Source: Alphaproteobacteria bacterium (GTDB taxonomy: Bacteria; Pseudomonadota; Alphaproteobacteria; Sphingomonadales; Kordiimonadaceae). Taken from it: DNA of 64,000 nucleotides. The DNA lies in contig JABXIS010000027.1 in NCBI GenBank assembly GCA_013372975.1, positions 19,268 through 83,267 on the forward strand. Reading direction: 5' to 3'. Below the pieces are notes generated by a model. The model worked only from the letters and a program-made list of their open reading frames with translations. It ran no database searches and was not told where the DNA came from. Positions 32,406-41,657 of this stretch are shown piece by piece. Every line of letters starts with the position of its first letter. The first letter of the stretch is position 1. The position numbers and the translations under genes were made by a program.

Positions 32406-32949
32406 GATACGTCAGGATTGACGTGAGGCAGGATATCCCGGGAAATCCACCATCATTCCCGTATGTATCGATATACTGGCTTGCCAGCGCCAGATAGAGA
32501 CCCTTGGCGCCGGTCAGGCTCCAATTACCAGAACTGTTCAGGTAATCGGCAGGGGTGATGTTGGTGTTGCTGTCAATTTCGTAAAACCGATAGCATGTGG
32601 TCCAGCCCTTTTGAGTATCGCATGTGTCAGGACGAAATTTGGATGGTGCAGATCCATTTGGAAACACAAAATCAGCCTGTTGCCTGAACTTATCGATATC
32701 AGAAACCTTCAGCTCACCGCTTTTTTCGCGGACCCCCCTACTTCCGATCCAGGCCCTGCCATCGGAATCAACAAGAATATTTGATGTCGTTGGAATAACA
32801 AACGAACAGTCCAGCGCAGAATGGACAGGCTGAGCAGCAGATGCTTTCAAGGTAAGCACCATCGGTACGCCTGCGGCGCCCAACCTCAGCAATTGCCGAC
32901 GACGCTCTTGAAATTCTTTTTTATTGTCCTGTTCGACCACGCAATACAC
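32392..32949 (-). CDS. Putative Tat-signal secreted protein, short paralog (candidate substrate of the HPr-rel-A operon)
   Basis: RRRQLLRLGAAGVPMVLTLKASAAQPVHSALDC...YRFYEIDSNTNITPADYLNSSGNWSLTGAKGLYLALASQYIDTYGNDGGFPGISCLTSILTYLEYQ; homologous to next gene along most of its length. Confidence 0.8.
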   Translation of the reverse strand: MYCVVEQDNKKEFQERRRQLLRLGAAGVPMVLTLKASAAQPVHSALDCSFVIPTTSNILVDSDGRAWIGSRGVREKSGELKVSDIDKFRQQADFVFPNGSAPSKFRPDTCDTQKGWTTCYRFYEIDSNTNITPADYLNSSGNWSLTGAKGLYLALASQYIDTYGNDGGFPGISCLTSILTYLEYQ

Positions 32950-33042
32950 TCCCAGGCTTTATCCGCCCCAAAGGACAATACACGCTGCTCAGTAAACGGT
33001 TATCCCGCCATAAGGCCTTCCGTAAAAGGGCGCGCTGAATGA

Positions 33043-33864
33043 TTATTGATATTCCAGGTAATTGAGAATTGAAAGGAGGCATGAAATACCTGGGAAACCA
33101 CCATCATTGCCGTAGGTATCCAGATATTTTCCTGCAAGGGCAAGATACAGCCCATTTGCACCGGATAAGTTCCATGAGCCATTGCCGCTCAGGTAATCTG
33201 CAGGTGAGATCGTGGTATTGCTGCTGATCTGATAAAATTTGTAACAATCGGTCCAGGCGCTGCCACCATCGTCGTCGTCGCCCTTGCCTTTTCCTTTGCC
33301 TTTGCCACCATGCTGATAGTCATTACCGGAACCGCTGTAAGAATTCCCTCTGTTTCCTGGCTCGCCGTCTTCACCTTCTTCTTCAAACCACGGTGTATTG
33401 CGATCAGGATCTGCCTGGCAGCTTCCCTGATCATCATTATCTCCGGTGGGTTCGTCATAATCGTTCCCCCAACCGCAGTCATTGCCCCAATAATCATCAT
33501 CATCACCCGTACTACACTCATCCGGGCGAAACTGATCTGGGGCAGAACCTGAAGGAAAGACGAATTCGGCGTTCTGCTTGAAGCTCGTGACATCACTTGT
33601 CTTCAATTCACCGGAGTTCTTTTCCTGAATATCACCGTCCCCGATCCAGGCCTTGCCATCAACATCTACGAGGATATTCGTTGCACTGGGGATTACAAAC
33701 GCACAATCAAGCGCAGAATGAACTGGCTCCGTTGCCGACGCCTTCAGCGTCAGGACCATGGGGACGCCGGCCGCACCCAAGCGCAGCAGGTGACGCCGCC
33801 TCTCAAGAAAGCCCTTATCCTTTTCTTGCAGTTTAGCCACGACCAAGTCTACTCCCGCGTTCAC
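33043..33864 (-). CDS. Putative Tat-signal secreted protein, long paralog with Asp/Gly/Asn-rich insertion
   Basis: RRRHLLRLGAAGVPMVLTLKASATEPVHSALDC...FRPDEC[D/G/N/E-rich ~85 aa]AWTDCYKFYQISSNTTISPADYLSGNGSWNLSGANGLYLALAGKYLDTYGNDGGFPGISCLLSILNYLEYQ. Confidence 0.8.
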   Translation of the reverse strand: MNAGVDLVVAKLQEKDKGFLERRRHLLRLGAAGVPMVLTLKASATEPVHSALDCAFVIPSATNILVDVDGKAWIGDGDIQEKNSGELKTSDVTSFKQNAEFVFPSGSAPDQFRPDECSTGDDDDYWGNDCGWGNDYDEPTGDNDDQGSCQADPDRNTPWFEEEGEDGEPGNRGNSYSGSGNDYQHGGKGKGKGKGDDDDGGSAWTDCYKFYQISSNTTISPADYLSGNGSWNLSGANGLYLALAGKYLDTYGNDGGFPGISCLLSILNYLEYQ

Positions 33865-33972
33865 TAATCCCAGTTCACCATCTATATTTAGCGCAAATTA
33901 GATTAAATCCTACTTAACAGGCTTTTTGTCGCGTGGTCCAGAGAGAAAAACACACAAGCCCCTTACATTTCA

Positions 33973-35376
33973 TTGGTTTTGAAGCTTTTTCCCACGGCAA
34001 TAAAACATTCACAAAAATGTAAATTATGTCATTTAAAGGAGTGCAGAGTTTTATCTGATGAACAAATTGTGGCGAAAGCGCCGGAGACTTCTATGGCACC
34101 CCAGTCAAAAGCTTTCATGAGCTTGTTGAACGAACGCACGGTTGCGGTTGCAATTATATTTGCGGTCGCACTCCTTTGGTCTGTGGGCCAGATCACCTTT
34201 CTATCCGGTGTCATTATCGCAGCAGTTACCGGAGTTACCTTGCTTCAACTTTCGCTGAAGAGACGTTTTGAAGAGCTGGAAGCCCGCCGAAAGGCTATTC
34301 AAAAAAGGAAAAAGGACAATCGGACAACAACGGTTTCCATTCGCGCCAAGGCCCTTGATCTGTTGCCATCCCCTTTTCTTTTGATCGACTCCAATCATCA
34401 GATTGCTGTAGCAAACGTGGCAGCCAGAGAGTTGCTGGGTAGTGAAATCGTGGGCAACGATGTTTCACTTTACCTGAGACAGTCGAATTTTGTGGCTGCG
34501 TTGGAAGCAACGCTTTCCGATCCCGATGCCGACCTGCAGGTGATCCGTTACACTACAAGCAAAGACAGAAGCTTTGATGTGACCGTGGCCGCCGTGCCGC
34601 AGATGAAGTCGGATAGAAATGGTCCTGAAGCAATGCTCTTCTTCTATGAAGTAACCAGCTTGATAAGGGCTGAGCAAATGCGCGCGGATTTCGTGGCAAA
34701 CGCAAGCCATGAATTACGTACTCCGCTCACTTCAATCCTTGGGTTCATTGAAACTCTGATTGGGCCTGCGGCTGACGACATAGAAGCCCACGGCAGGTTT
34801 CTCGGTATCATGCAGACAGAGGCAGAGCGCATGGTGCGCCTGATCGACGACCTACTATCATTGTCACGCATCGAAATGACCCGCTATGTGGCCCCCGACA
34901 TGGAAGTGGACTTGTCGAAACTTATTGTGAATACCGTCAGCACACTGCAGCCCCGCGCTTCAGACAGAGGTATTACATTAAAGTCAGACATTCCTTCAGG
35001 TCTGCCTTTGGTGAGAGCTGATGGTGACCAGTTAACCCAGGTATTTATCAATCTACTGTCCAACGCCGCCAAATATTGCGATCAGGATAGCAGTGTGCAT
35101 GTTACTGCGGCCCCTGCCTTGCAGGAAGGCTGGATACATTTGACGATTCGCGATGAAGGCCCTGGTATCTCTGAAGAGCACCTTGGACGCCTGACTGAAC
35201 GTTTTTACCGTGTGGATACAGCCCGGTCGCGCAAAATGGGCGGCACGGGACTGGGCCTCGCAATCGTAAAACACATTTTGTTACGCCATGATAGCGCTCT
35301 CGAGATCAAGAGCGAACTGGGCAAAGGCACGACCTTTGCTTTCAAGCTTCCTGTCGCAAAAATCAATAACGCATAA
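33973..35376 (+). CDS. phoR: Phosphate regulon sensor histidine kinase PhoR (start uncertain)
   Basis: PAS-like LDLLPSPFLLIDSNHQIAVANVAARELLG; HATPase/HisKA FVANASHELRTPLTSILGFIETL...KMGGTGLGLAIVKHIL; next to pst genes. Confidence 0.9.
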   Translation: MVLKLFPTAIKHSQKCKLCHLKECRVLSDEQIVAKAPETSMAPQSKAFMSLLNERTVAVAIIFAVALLWSVGQITFLSGVIIAAVTGVTLLQLSLKRRFEELEARRKAIQKRKKDNRTTTVSIRAKALDLLPSPFLLIDSNHQIAVANVAARELLGSEIVGNDVSLYLRQSNFVAALEATLSDPDADLQVIRYTTSKDRSFDVTVAAVPQMKSDRNGPEAMLFFYEVTSLIRAEQMRADFVANASHELRTPLTSILGFIETLIGPAADDIEAHGRFLGIMQTEAERMVRLIDDLLSLSRIEMTRYVAPDMEVDLSKLIVNTVSTLQPRASDRGITLKSDIPSGLPLVRADGDQLTQVFINLLSNAAKYCDQDSSVHVTAAPALQEGWIHLTIRDEGPGISEEHLGRLTERFYRVDTARSRKMGGTGLGLAIVKHILLRHDSALEIKSELGKGTTFAFKLPVAKINNA

Positions 35377-35378
35377 TT

Positions 35379-35396
35379 GTGTCATCTTGCTGTAAC
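35379..35396 (+). promoter_or_regulatory. Candidate Pho box upstream of pstS
   Basis: GTGTCAT-CTTG-CTGTAAC: two 7-mers with 11-bp periodicity, close to CTGTCAT-N4-CTGTCAT. Confidence 0.7.
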
Positions 35397-35500
35397 AAAC
35401 AGTCGCTAATTGTCCCATCAGCCGACTGGTACCACACAAATACCAGTCAGTTTGATGCACAAAGACAATGCCACACTGTAATGTGGCCTGGAGATCTAAG

Positions 35501-36577
35501 ATGAAAAAATTTGCTGCTGCAGCCGCACTGCTTACCGCTGCTACACTGGGTACCACGGGCGCGGAGGCACAGTCTCGCGATCAAATCCGTATCGTGGGGT
35601 CTTCTACCGTATTTCCATTTGCTACTGCGGTAGCTGAAGAATTCGGCCGCACCACAAGCTTCAAAACGCCAATCGTAGAGTCCACTGGCTCCGGTGGCGG
35701 CCTGAAGCTTTTCTGTTCCGGTGTTGGCACAAACCACCCAGACATCACAAACGCGTCCCGCCGCATTAAAAAGAGCGAAGTTGAACTTTGCGCGAAAAAT
35801 GGCGTTGCCGGCATCGTGGAAGTGAAAATCGGTTACGATGGGATCGTTCTTGCGGCTTCAAAAGACGCTGCACCAATGCAACTGAGCCTGCGTGATCTTT
35901 ACCTCGCGCTTGCTGCAAAAGTTCCAGCGCCAGGCACTGATGGTGGCGAAGGCAACTTGGTTGACAACCCATACAAGACCTGGAACCAGGTGAACGCGGC
36001 ACTGCCAAACAAGCCAATCGTTGTGCTGGGCCCTCCTCCAACTTCTGGTACGCGGGATGCTTTCAACGAACTCGCAATCGAAGGTGGCTGTAAGACTTTC
36101 CCGGCGATGAAAGCCATGAAAAAGTCCAACAAGAAAGCCTACAAAGCGCTCTGCCGCGGTATCCGCGAAGACGGTGCCTACACTGAAGCTGGCGAAAACG
36201 ACAACCTGATCGTTCAGAAGCTTCAAACAAACAGCGAAGCAGTTGGCATCTTCGGCTTCAGCTTCCTTGACCAGAACGGTGACGTGATCCAGGCATTCCC
36301 GATTGCCAAGAAAGAAGGCGGCGATTCGCAAGCGCCTACTTTTGAAGCCATCGCTGACGGCTCCTACCCGATCTCGCGTTCGCTGTTCTTCTATGTTAAG
36401 AAAGCTCACGTAGATGTTGTTCCTGGTATCCGTGAGTATCTTGCTGAATTCACCAGCGACAAAGCAGCTGGCGACTTTGGCTACCTCGCAGATCGTGGCC
36501 TGATCCCACTGCCAGCGGAAGACCGCGCCAAATACGAGCAGGCAGCAAGCGCCCTCGAAAATTTGGTTCTTGACTAA
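35501..36577 (+). CDS. pstS: Phosphate ABC transporter substrate-binding protein
   Basis: Signal peptide MKKFAAAAALLTAATLGTTGAEA; RDQIRIVGSSTVFPFATAVAEEFG...PPPTSGTRDAFNELAIEGGC. Confidence 0.93.
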   Translation: MKKFAAAAALLTAATLGTTGAEAQSRDQIRIVGSSTVFPFATAVAEEFGRTTSFKTPIVESTGSGGGLKLFCSGVGTNHPDITNASRRIKKSEVELCAKNGVAGIVEVKIGYDGIVLAASKDAAPMQLSLRDLYLALAAKVPAPGTDGGEGNLVDNPYKTWNQVNAALPNKPIVVLGPPPTSGTRDAFNELAIEGGCKTFPAMKAMKKSNKKAYKALCRGIREDGAYTEAGENDNLIVQKLQTNSEAVGIFGFSFLDQNGDVIQAFPIAKKEGGDSQAPTFEAIADGSYPISRSLFFYVKKAHVDVVPGIREYLAEFTSDKAAGDFGYLADRGLIPLPAEDRAKYEQAASALENLVLD

Positions 36578-36595
36578 GGCGGGTTAAAACCTGTT

Positions 36596-36633
36596 AAGGG
36601 GGGCAGCCGGCGACATGCCTGTTGCCCCTTTTT
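36596..36633 (+). terminator. Hairpin plus T-run between pstS and pstC (possible partial terminator)
   Basis: AAGGGGGGCAgccggcgacatgcctgtTGCCCCTTTTT. Confidence 0.6.
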
Positions 36634-36681
36634 CTAACCAAAGCTGATGTATCGCTTCATATAACCCTGTTAGGCTATCTT

Positions 36682-38061
36682 ATGACGAGCACCGCAATTT
36701 TCCTGAGTTTGATCCTGCTTGCCCTTGTGGCGTTCGCGTTGACCCGCCAGAAGGCATTGGTGAGCGCAGGCGGCGACCCTGCCAAACTTCATTCCCTGCC
36801 TCGTCATTATGGCTATTTCGCCTCGGCATGTGTGATCCTGCCGGGCCTGCTTGCCTTCTCGATCTGGCTGATTTTCGGCAAGTCTATCATCGAGGGCCTG
36901 ATCCTCGCGGGCCTGCCGGAGAATGTCTATCAGGAAGGTGTGGACAATGCCGCGCTGGTGTTGAACAGAATTCGCCTGGCCATCGAAAATACGGTCGCTG
37001 TCGAAAAAGATCCTGACATCCTGGCGGCCGCACAGCGTTTCAATGACCTTTATATCAAAGGTCTGTGGGCGACATTTGCCCTGTCCATAAGCTTCGGCCT
37101 GGTTGGCCTGTACCTGGCTGCCAACCGTACCCAACCAGATTTCCGTGCTCGTAACAAATTCGAGCGCATTCTCCTGATTGCCCTTGCCATTAGCTCCGTT
37201 CTGGCAGTTGCAACCACCCTTGGCATTGTTGGCTCGCTCCTCTTTGAAAGCCTGCGCTTCTTTCAGGAAGTATCTCTTGTCGAGTTTGTTTTCGGCCTTC
37301 ACTGGAGCCCGCAAACAGCCCTGCGTGCAGACCAGGTAGCCTCAGCTGGTGCATTCGGCGCCGTTCCGTTGTTCGCAGGTACACTTTTGATCAGCCTGAT
37401 TGCCATGTCTGTTGCCGGTCCAATCGGCCTGTTGGCTGCGATTTACCTGACCCAATACGCAAGTGTTCGCATGCGAAAGGTGGCAAAGCCTGTGCTTGAG
37501 ATCCTCGCTGGTGTTCCAACCGTTGTGTATGGCTTCTTTGCGGCACTGACAGTGGCGCCTATGTTCCGCGATATGGGCATTGTGCTGGGCCTTGATATCG
37601 CAAGCGAAAGCGCGCTGGCGGCAGGACTTGTCATGGGCATCATGATCATCCCGTTTGTATCGTCATTATCAGACGACGCAATCACCGCAGTGCCAAAGTC
37701 TCTCAAGGACGGATCGCTTGCCCTTGGCGCGACGCCCTCAGAAACCATCAAACAGGTTGTTCTCCCGGCAGCCCTGCCCGGCATTGTGGGCGCCTTCCTT
37801 CTGGCAGTAAGCCGCGCAGTGGGTGAAACCATGATTGTGGTGATGGCTGCGGGCATGCAGCCAAAACTGACAGCAAACCCACTTGAAGCAGTGACAACTG
37901 TTACGGTTCAGATCGTGGCCCTGCTGACAGGTGACCAGGAATTCGATAGCGCCAAGACACTTTCCGCCTTTGCGCTTGGGCTTGCCCTTTTTGTTTCCAC
38001 CATGGCGCTCAATGTGGTTGCCCTCAAGATCGTTCGCAAATATCGCGAAGTCTACGACTAA
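36682..38061 (+). CDS. pstC: Phosphate ABC transporter permease PstC
   Basis: GPIGLLAAIYLTQYASVRMRKVAKPVLEILAGVPTVVYGFFAAL...SLALGATPSETIKQVVLPAALPGIVGAFLLAVSRAVGETMIVVMAAG. Confidence 0.94.
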   Translation: MTSTAIFLSLILLALVAFALTRQKALVSAGGDPAKLHSLPRHYGYFASACVILPGLLAFSIWLIFGKSIIEGLILAGLPENVYQEGVDNAALVLNRIRLAIENTVAVEKDPDILAAAQRFNDLYIKGLWATFALSISFGLVGLYLAANRTQPDFRARNKFERILLIALAISSVLAVATTLGIVGSLLFESLRFFQEVSLVEFVFGLHWSPQTALRADQVASAGAFGAVPLFAGTLLISLIAMSVAGPIGLLAAIYLTQYASVRMRKVAKPVLEILAGVPTVVYGFFAALTVAPMFRDMGIVLGLDIASESALAAGLVMGIMIIPFVSSLSDDAITAVPKSLKDGSLALGATPSETIKQVVLPAALPGIVGAFLLAVSRAVGETMIVVMAAGMQPKLTANPLEAVTTVTVQIVALLTGDQEFDSAKTLSAFALGLALFVSTMALNVVALKIVRKYREVYD

Positions 38062-38070
38062 GGATTTTCG

Positions 38071-39390
38071 ATGTCTAAAGAGACAACAGAATTCAAGCCA
38101 ACTGATTGGCAATCGCCTGAGATGAAGGCTCGCATCAAGCGCCGGTACAGGAAAGAAAAATCCTTCCGTGTGATGGGCTTTACTGCGGTTATTATTGCGG
38201 CGCTTTTCCTTGTAACCTTGCTTGGAAAAATCAGCAGCGATGGTATTTATGGCTTCTTCCAAACCAGTATTGATCTGGATGTGCCGTTTAGCGAAGCTGT
38301 TATTGGCAACCCACGAGACATGGACGCCGATGCATTCGAACAACAGGTGATGCGCACAAACATGCTGCGCCTGATCAACGATGCCCTTGTGAAAGAATTC
38401 CCGGAGGTTAAAAGCCGCCGTGACCGGCGTGAGCTGATCCGCATGGTGAGTTCAGGCGCCCGTGCGCAGCTGCGGGATATGCTTTTGGCCGACCCGAGCA
38501 TTGTTGGCACCACCCAGCGGGTTCGTCTTCTGGCATCTGACGATATCGATCAGGTTCGCAAGGGCAAGATCAACCCTGAAGAAGCCGAGGCAAATCGCAA
38601 GGTTAAAGACAGGGAGCTGGCGTGGTATAATAAGCTGGTAGAGGAAGACCGTATCAGCCTGAACTTCCATACAGCTTTTCTTACACACGGGGATTCTCGT
38701 GATCCTGAGATGGCCGGCATCTGGGGCGCCACCGTTGGCTCGGCTCTAACACTGGTTGTTACCCTTGCAATCGCCTTCCCGATTGGCGTTTTGGCTGCAA
38801 TCTATCTGGAAGAGTTTGCTCCGAAAAACCGCCTGACAGACCTTATTGAGGTGAACATCAACAACCTCGCTGCCGTACCGTCCATCGTGTTCGGTTTGCT
38901 TGGCCTTGCTGTGTTCCTGGGTGTGATGCACCTGCCACGATCAGCCCCCCTCGTTGGCGGCCTGACACTGGCCCTTATGACACTTCCAACCATCATCATT
39001 GCATCGAGGGCGTCTATCAAGGCTGTCCCGCCCAGCATCCGCGACGCGGCCCGTGGCCTGGGTGCTTCACCAATGCAGGTGGTTTTCCACCATGTAGTGC
39101 CGCTTGCAATGCCTGGTATTCTTACAGGCACCATCATCGGCATGGCACAGGCGCTGGGTGAAACCGCCCCTCTCCTGATGATTGGCATGGTGGCCTTTAT
39201 TGTGGATATCCCGGGTGGCGTAACCGATGCGGCGACCGCCCTGCCCGTTCAGATTTTCCTTTGGGCAGATAGCCCCGAGCGGGCATTCGTTGAGAAAACA
39301 TCGGCAGCAATTATGGTATTGCTGTTCTTCCTGATCATGATGAACGGCCTGGCCATCTGGCTACGCCAAAAATTTGAGCGGCAATGGTAA
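38071..39390 (+). CDS. pstA: Phosphate ABC transporter permease PstA
   Basis: [47 protein letters not shown]...[46 protein letters not shown]. Confidence 0.94.
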   Translation: MSKETTEFKPTDWQSPEMKARIKRRYRKEKSFRVMGFTAVIIAALFLVTLLGKISSDGIYGFFQTSIDLDVPFSEAVIGNPRDMDADAFEQQVMRTNMLRLINDALVKEFPEVKSRRDRRELIRMVSSGARAQLRDMLLADPSIVGTTQRVRLLASDDIDQVRKGKINPEEAEANRKVKDRELAWYNKLVEEDRISLNFHTAFLTHGDSRDPEMAGIWGATVGSALTLVVTLAIAFPIGVLAAIYLEEFAPKNRLTDLIEVNINNLAAVPSIVFGLLGLAVFLGVMHLPRSAPLVGGLTLALMTLPTIIIASRASIKAVPPSIRDAARGLGASPMQVVFHHVVPLAMPGILTGTIIGMAQALGETAPLLMIGMVAFIVDIPGGVTDAATALPVQIFLWADSPERAFVEKTSAAIMVLLFFLIMMNGLAIWLRQKFERQW

Positions 39391-40192
39391 GATGCTTAAG
39401 ATGGCAACAGAGTTTGAAAATATGACCGACGTACGCACTGCAAAAATGTCTGCAAAAGATGTTCATGTCTTTTATGGCGACACCCATGCGGTCAAAGGCA
39501 TTTCACTTGACCTTCACCAAGATGAAGTGACAGCCCTGATCGGCCCGTCCGGATGTGGTAAATCCACCTTCCTGCGCTGCCTGAACCGCATGAATGACAC
39601 GGTTACCACATGCCGGGTTGAAGGTACGATTACCTTGGATGGTGAAAACATCTACGATCCGAAGATCGACGTTGTTCAGCTTCGTGCGCGAGTGGGCATG
39701 GTTTTCCAAAAACCAAACCCATTCCCGAAATCGATCTATGACAATGTGGCCTATGGCCCACGTATTCATGGCCTGGCACAGCACCGCACAGACCTGGATG
39801 AGATCGTAACCACAGCGCTCGAAAAAGCGGGTCTGTGGAATGAAGTGAAGGATCGCCTGGATTCACCAGGTACGGCGCTTTCCGGTGGCCAGCAACAGCG
39901 TCTGTGTATTGCACGCGCCATCGCGGTTAACCCTGAAGTGATCCTGATGGATGAGCCGTGTTCGGCGCTAGACCCAATTGCGACAGCAAAGGTTGAAGCC
40001 CTGATCGACGAACTTAAGGGCCGCTACGCTATCGCAATTGTGACCCACAGCATGCAACAGGCAGCCCGAGTTTCTCAAAAAACAGCCTTCTTCCACCTTG
40101 GTGATCTGGTTGAACATGGTGATACCACCGAGATATTCACCGCACCGAAAGAAGAACGCACGCGTGACTATATTACAGGCCGCTTCGGTTAA
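39374..40192 (+). CDS. pstB: Phosphate ABC transporter ATP-binding protein PstB
   Basis: [26 protein letters not shown]...[40 protein letters not shown]. Confidence 0.96.
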   Translation: MSGNGKMLKMATEFENMTDVRTAKMSAKDVHVFYGDTHAVKGISLDLHQDEVTALIGPSGCGKSTFLRCLNRMNDTVTTCRVEGTITLDGENIYDPKIDVVQLRARVGMVFQKPNPFPKSIYDNVAYGPRIHGLAQHRTDLDEIVTTALEKAGLWNEVKDRLDSPGTALSGGQQQRLCIARAIAVNPEVILMDEPCSALDPIATAKVEALIDELKGRYAIAIVTHSMQQAARVSQKTAFFHLGDLVEHGDTTEIFTAPKEERTRDYITGRFG

Positions 40193-40203
40193 GGAATAAC
40201 AAC

Positions 40204-40929
40204 ATGAATGACCATATCGTAAAAGCCTATGACCATGAATTGCGCGATCTGCGCGCAATTGTCAGCCGTATGGGCGGCCTTGCTGAAGATCAACTTGTCG
40301 CTGCCATGCAAGCATTGGCAGAGTTTGACACGGAAAAGGCCGAGATAGTCCGCAATGCTGACAAGCAACTGGATGCCTTGGAGATCGAGGCGGAAAAAGC
40401 TGCAATTGTGGTATTTGCGCGCCGTGCTCCTGTGGCCGATGACCTGCGGGAAGTGGTTTCTTCCTTGAAAATGACAGGCTTGATCGAACGCATGGGCGAT
40501 TATGCCAAAAATATCGCAAAGCGCACACTTGCTGTGTCAGAAATGGGCCCTGTGGCTGTTCCTCAAGTATTGGACCAAATGGCAAAAGACGCCAGAAAGA
40601 TGATCCAGGACGTGATGGATGCCTATGTGCACCGTAATCCGGATTTGGCAATGGCTGTTTGGGAGCGGGATGAAGCGCTTGATAACCTCCACAATTCGGC
40701 TTACCGCACCATTCTTGCACGCATGATGGAAACGCCCGATAAAATCGGTGTTTTGACCCATTTCCTTATGATCGCCAAAAACCTGGAACGCATCGGCGAC
40801 CAGGCAACCAATGTGGCCGAACAGGTTTACTACACGATCACTGGCGTGATGCTTGAAGAAGCCCGCCGCCCCAAACATGACCTGACAAGCACTGAACTCG
40901 TTACAGAAGAAAACTTGGATAACGAATAA
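40204..40929 (+). CDS. phoU: Phosphate signalling complex protein PhoU
   Basis: YDHELRDLRAIVSRMGGLAEDQLVAAMQAL...LKMTGLIERMGDYAKNIAKRTL...IAKNLERIGDQATNVAEQVYY. Confidence 0.95.
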   Translation: MNDHIVKAYDHELRDLRAIVSRMGGLAEDQLVAAMQALAEFDTEKAEIVRNADKQLDALEIEAEKAAIVVFARRAPVADDLREVVSSLKMTGLIERMGDYAKNIAKRTLAVSEMGPVAVPQVLDQMAKDARKMIQDVMDAYVHRNPDLAMAVWERDEALDNLHNSAYRTILARMMETPDKIGVLTHFLMIAKNLERIGDQATNVAEQVYYTITGVMLEEARRPKHDLTSTELVTEENLDNE

Positions 40930-40959
40930 GGGCAGCAGCCCACCAGGGAGTAGACGACC

Positions 40960-41649
40960 GTGAAAACACGTATCCTGCTGATCGAAGACGATGAGAATAT
41001 CACCGAACTCGTACGCTATAATCTCGAGCGCGCGGATTATGTTGTTGAGGCAGTTGCCGACGGTGAAGACGGCCTTTACAGGGCAAGCGAAGAAGCGCCT
41101 GATCTGATTCTGCTGGATTGGATGCTACCCAATCTTTCTGGCCTTGAGATATGCCGTCAGCTGCGCCGCAATGCTGAAACGCAAAATATCCCGATTATCA
41201 TGCTGACTGCGCGCGCAGATGAGCCAGATCGCATTCGCGGCCTTGAAACAGGTGCTGACGACTATATCTGCAAGCCTTTTTCACCAAAGGAACTGATTGC
41301 ACGCATTCAGGCCGTGTTGCGTCGCCTGCGCCCTGCCCTTGCCGGCCACGAGCTCAGCTTCGAAGACATCAAGCTGGATAGTGTGTCTCACCGCGTTACA
41401 CGAAGTGGCAAACCGGTTCAGCTTGGCCCGACAGAATACCGCCTTTTGCGCCACTTCATGGAAAATCCGCGCCGGGTATTCAGCCGTGAACAATTGCTGG
41501 ACAGTGTTTGGGGCCACGACGTGTATGTGGAACCGCGTACCGTTGATGTTCACATCCGCCGCCTGAGAAAAGCAATCAATGCCGAAGGCGCACAGGATTT
41601 CATCAGGACTGTTCGCTCTGCGGGCTATTCACTGGACAACCACCAGTAA
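40960..41649 (+). CDS. phoB: Phosphate regulon response regulator PhoB (GTG start)
   Basis: ILLIEDDENITELVRYNLERADYVVEAVADGEDGLYRASEEAPDLILLDWMLPNLSGLEICRQLRR...VWGHDVYVEPRTVDVHIRRLRKAIN. Confidence 0.95.
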   Translation: MKTRILLIEDDENITELVRYNLERADYVVEAVADGEDGLYRASEEAPDLILLDWMLPNLSGLEICRQLRRNAETQNIPIIMLTARADEPDRIRGLETGADDYICKPFSPKELIARIQAVLRRLRPALAGHELSFEDIKLDSVSHRVTRSGKPVQLGPTEYRLLRHFMENPRRVFSREQLLDSVWGHDVYVEPRTVDVHIRRLRKAINAEGAQDFIRTVRSAGYSLDNHQ

Positions 41650-41657
41650 CACAAAAC

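Noticed and set aside
34013-34036. Second Pho box upstream of phoR (ATGTAAATTATGTCAT)
   Set aside because: TGT repeats are spaced 9 bp, not 11 bp, and the match is to AT-rich background.
36670-37314. 214-aa ORF antisense to pstC
   Set aside because: Shadow ORF; low-complexity Gln/Lys-rich translation.
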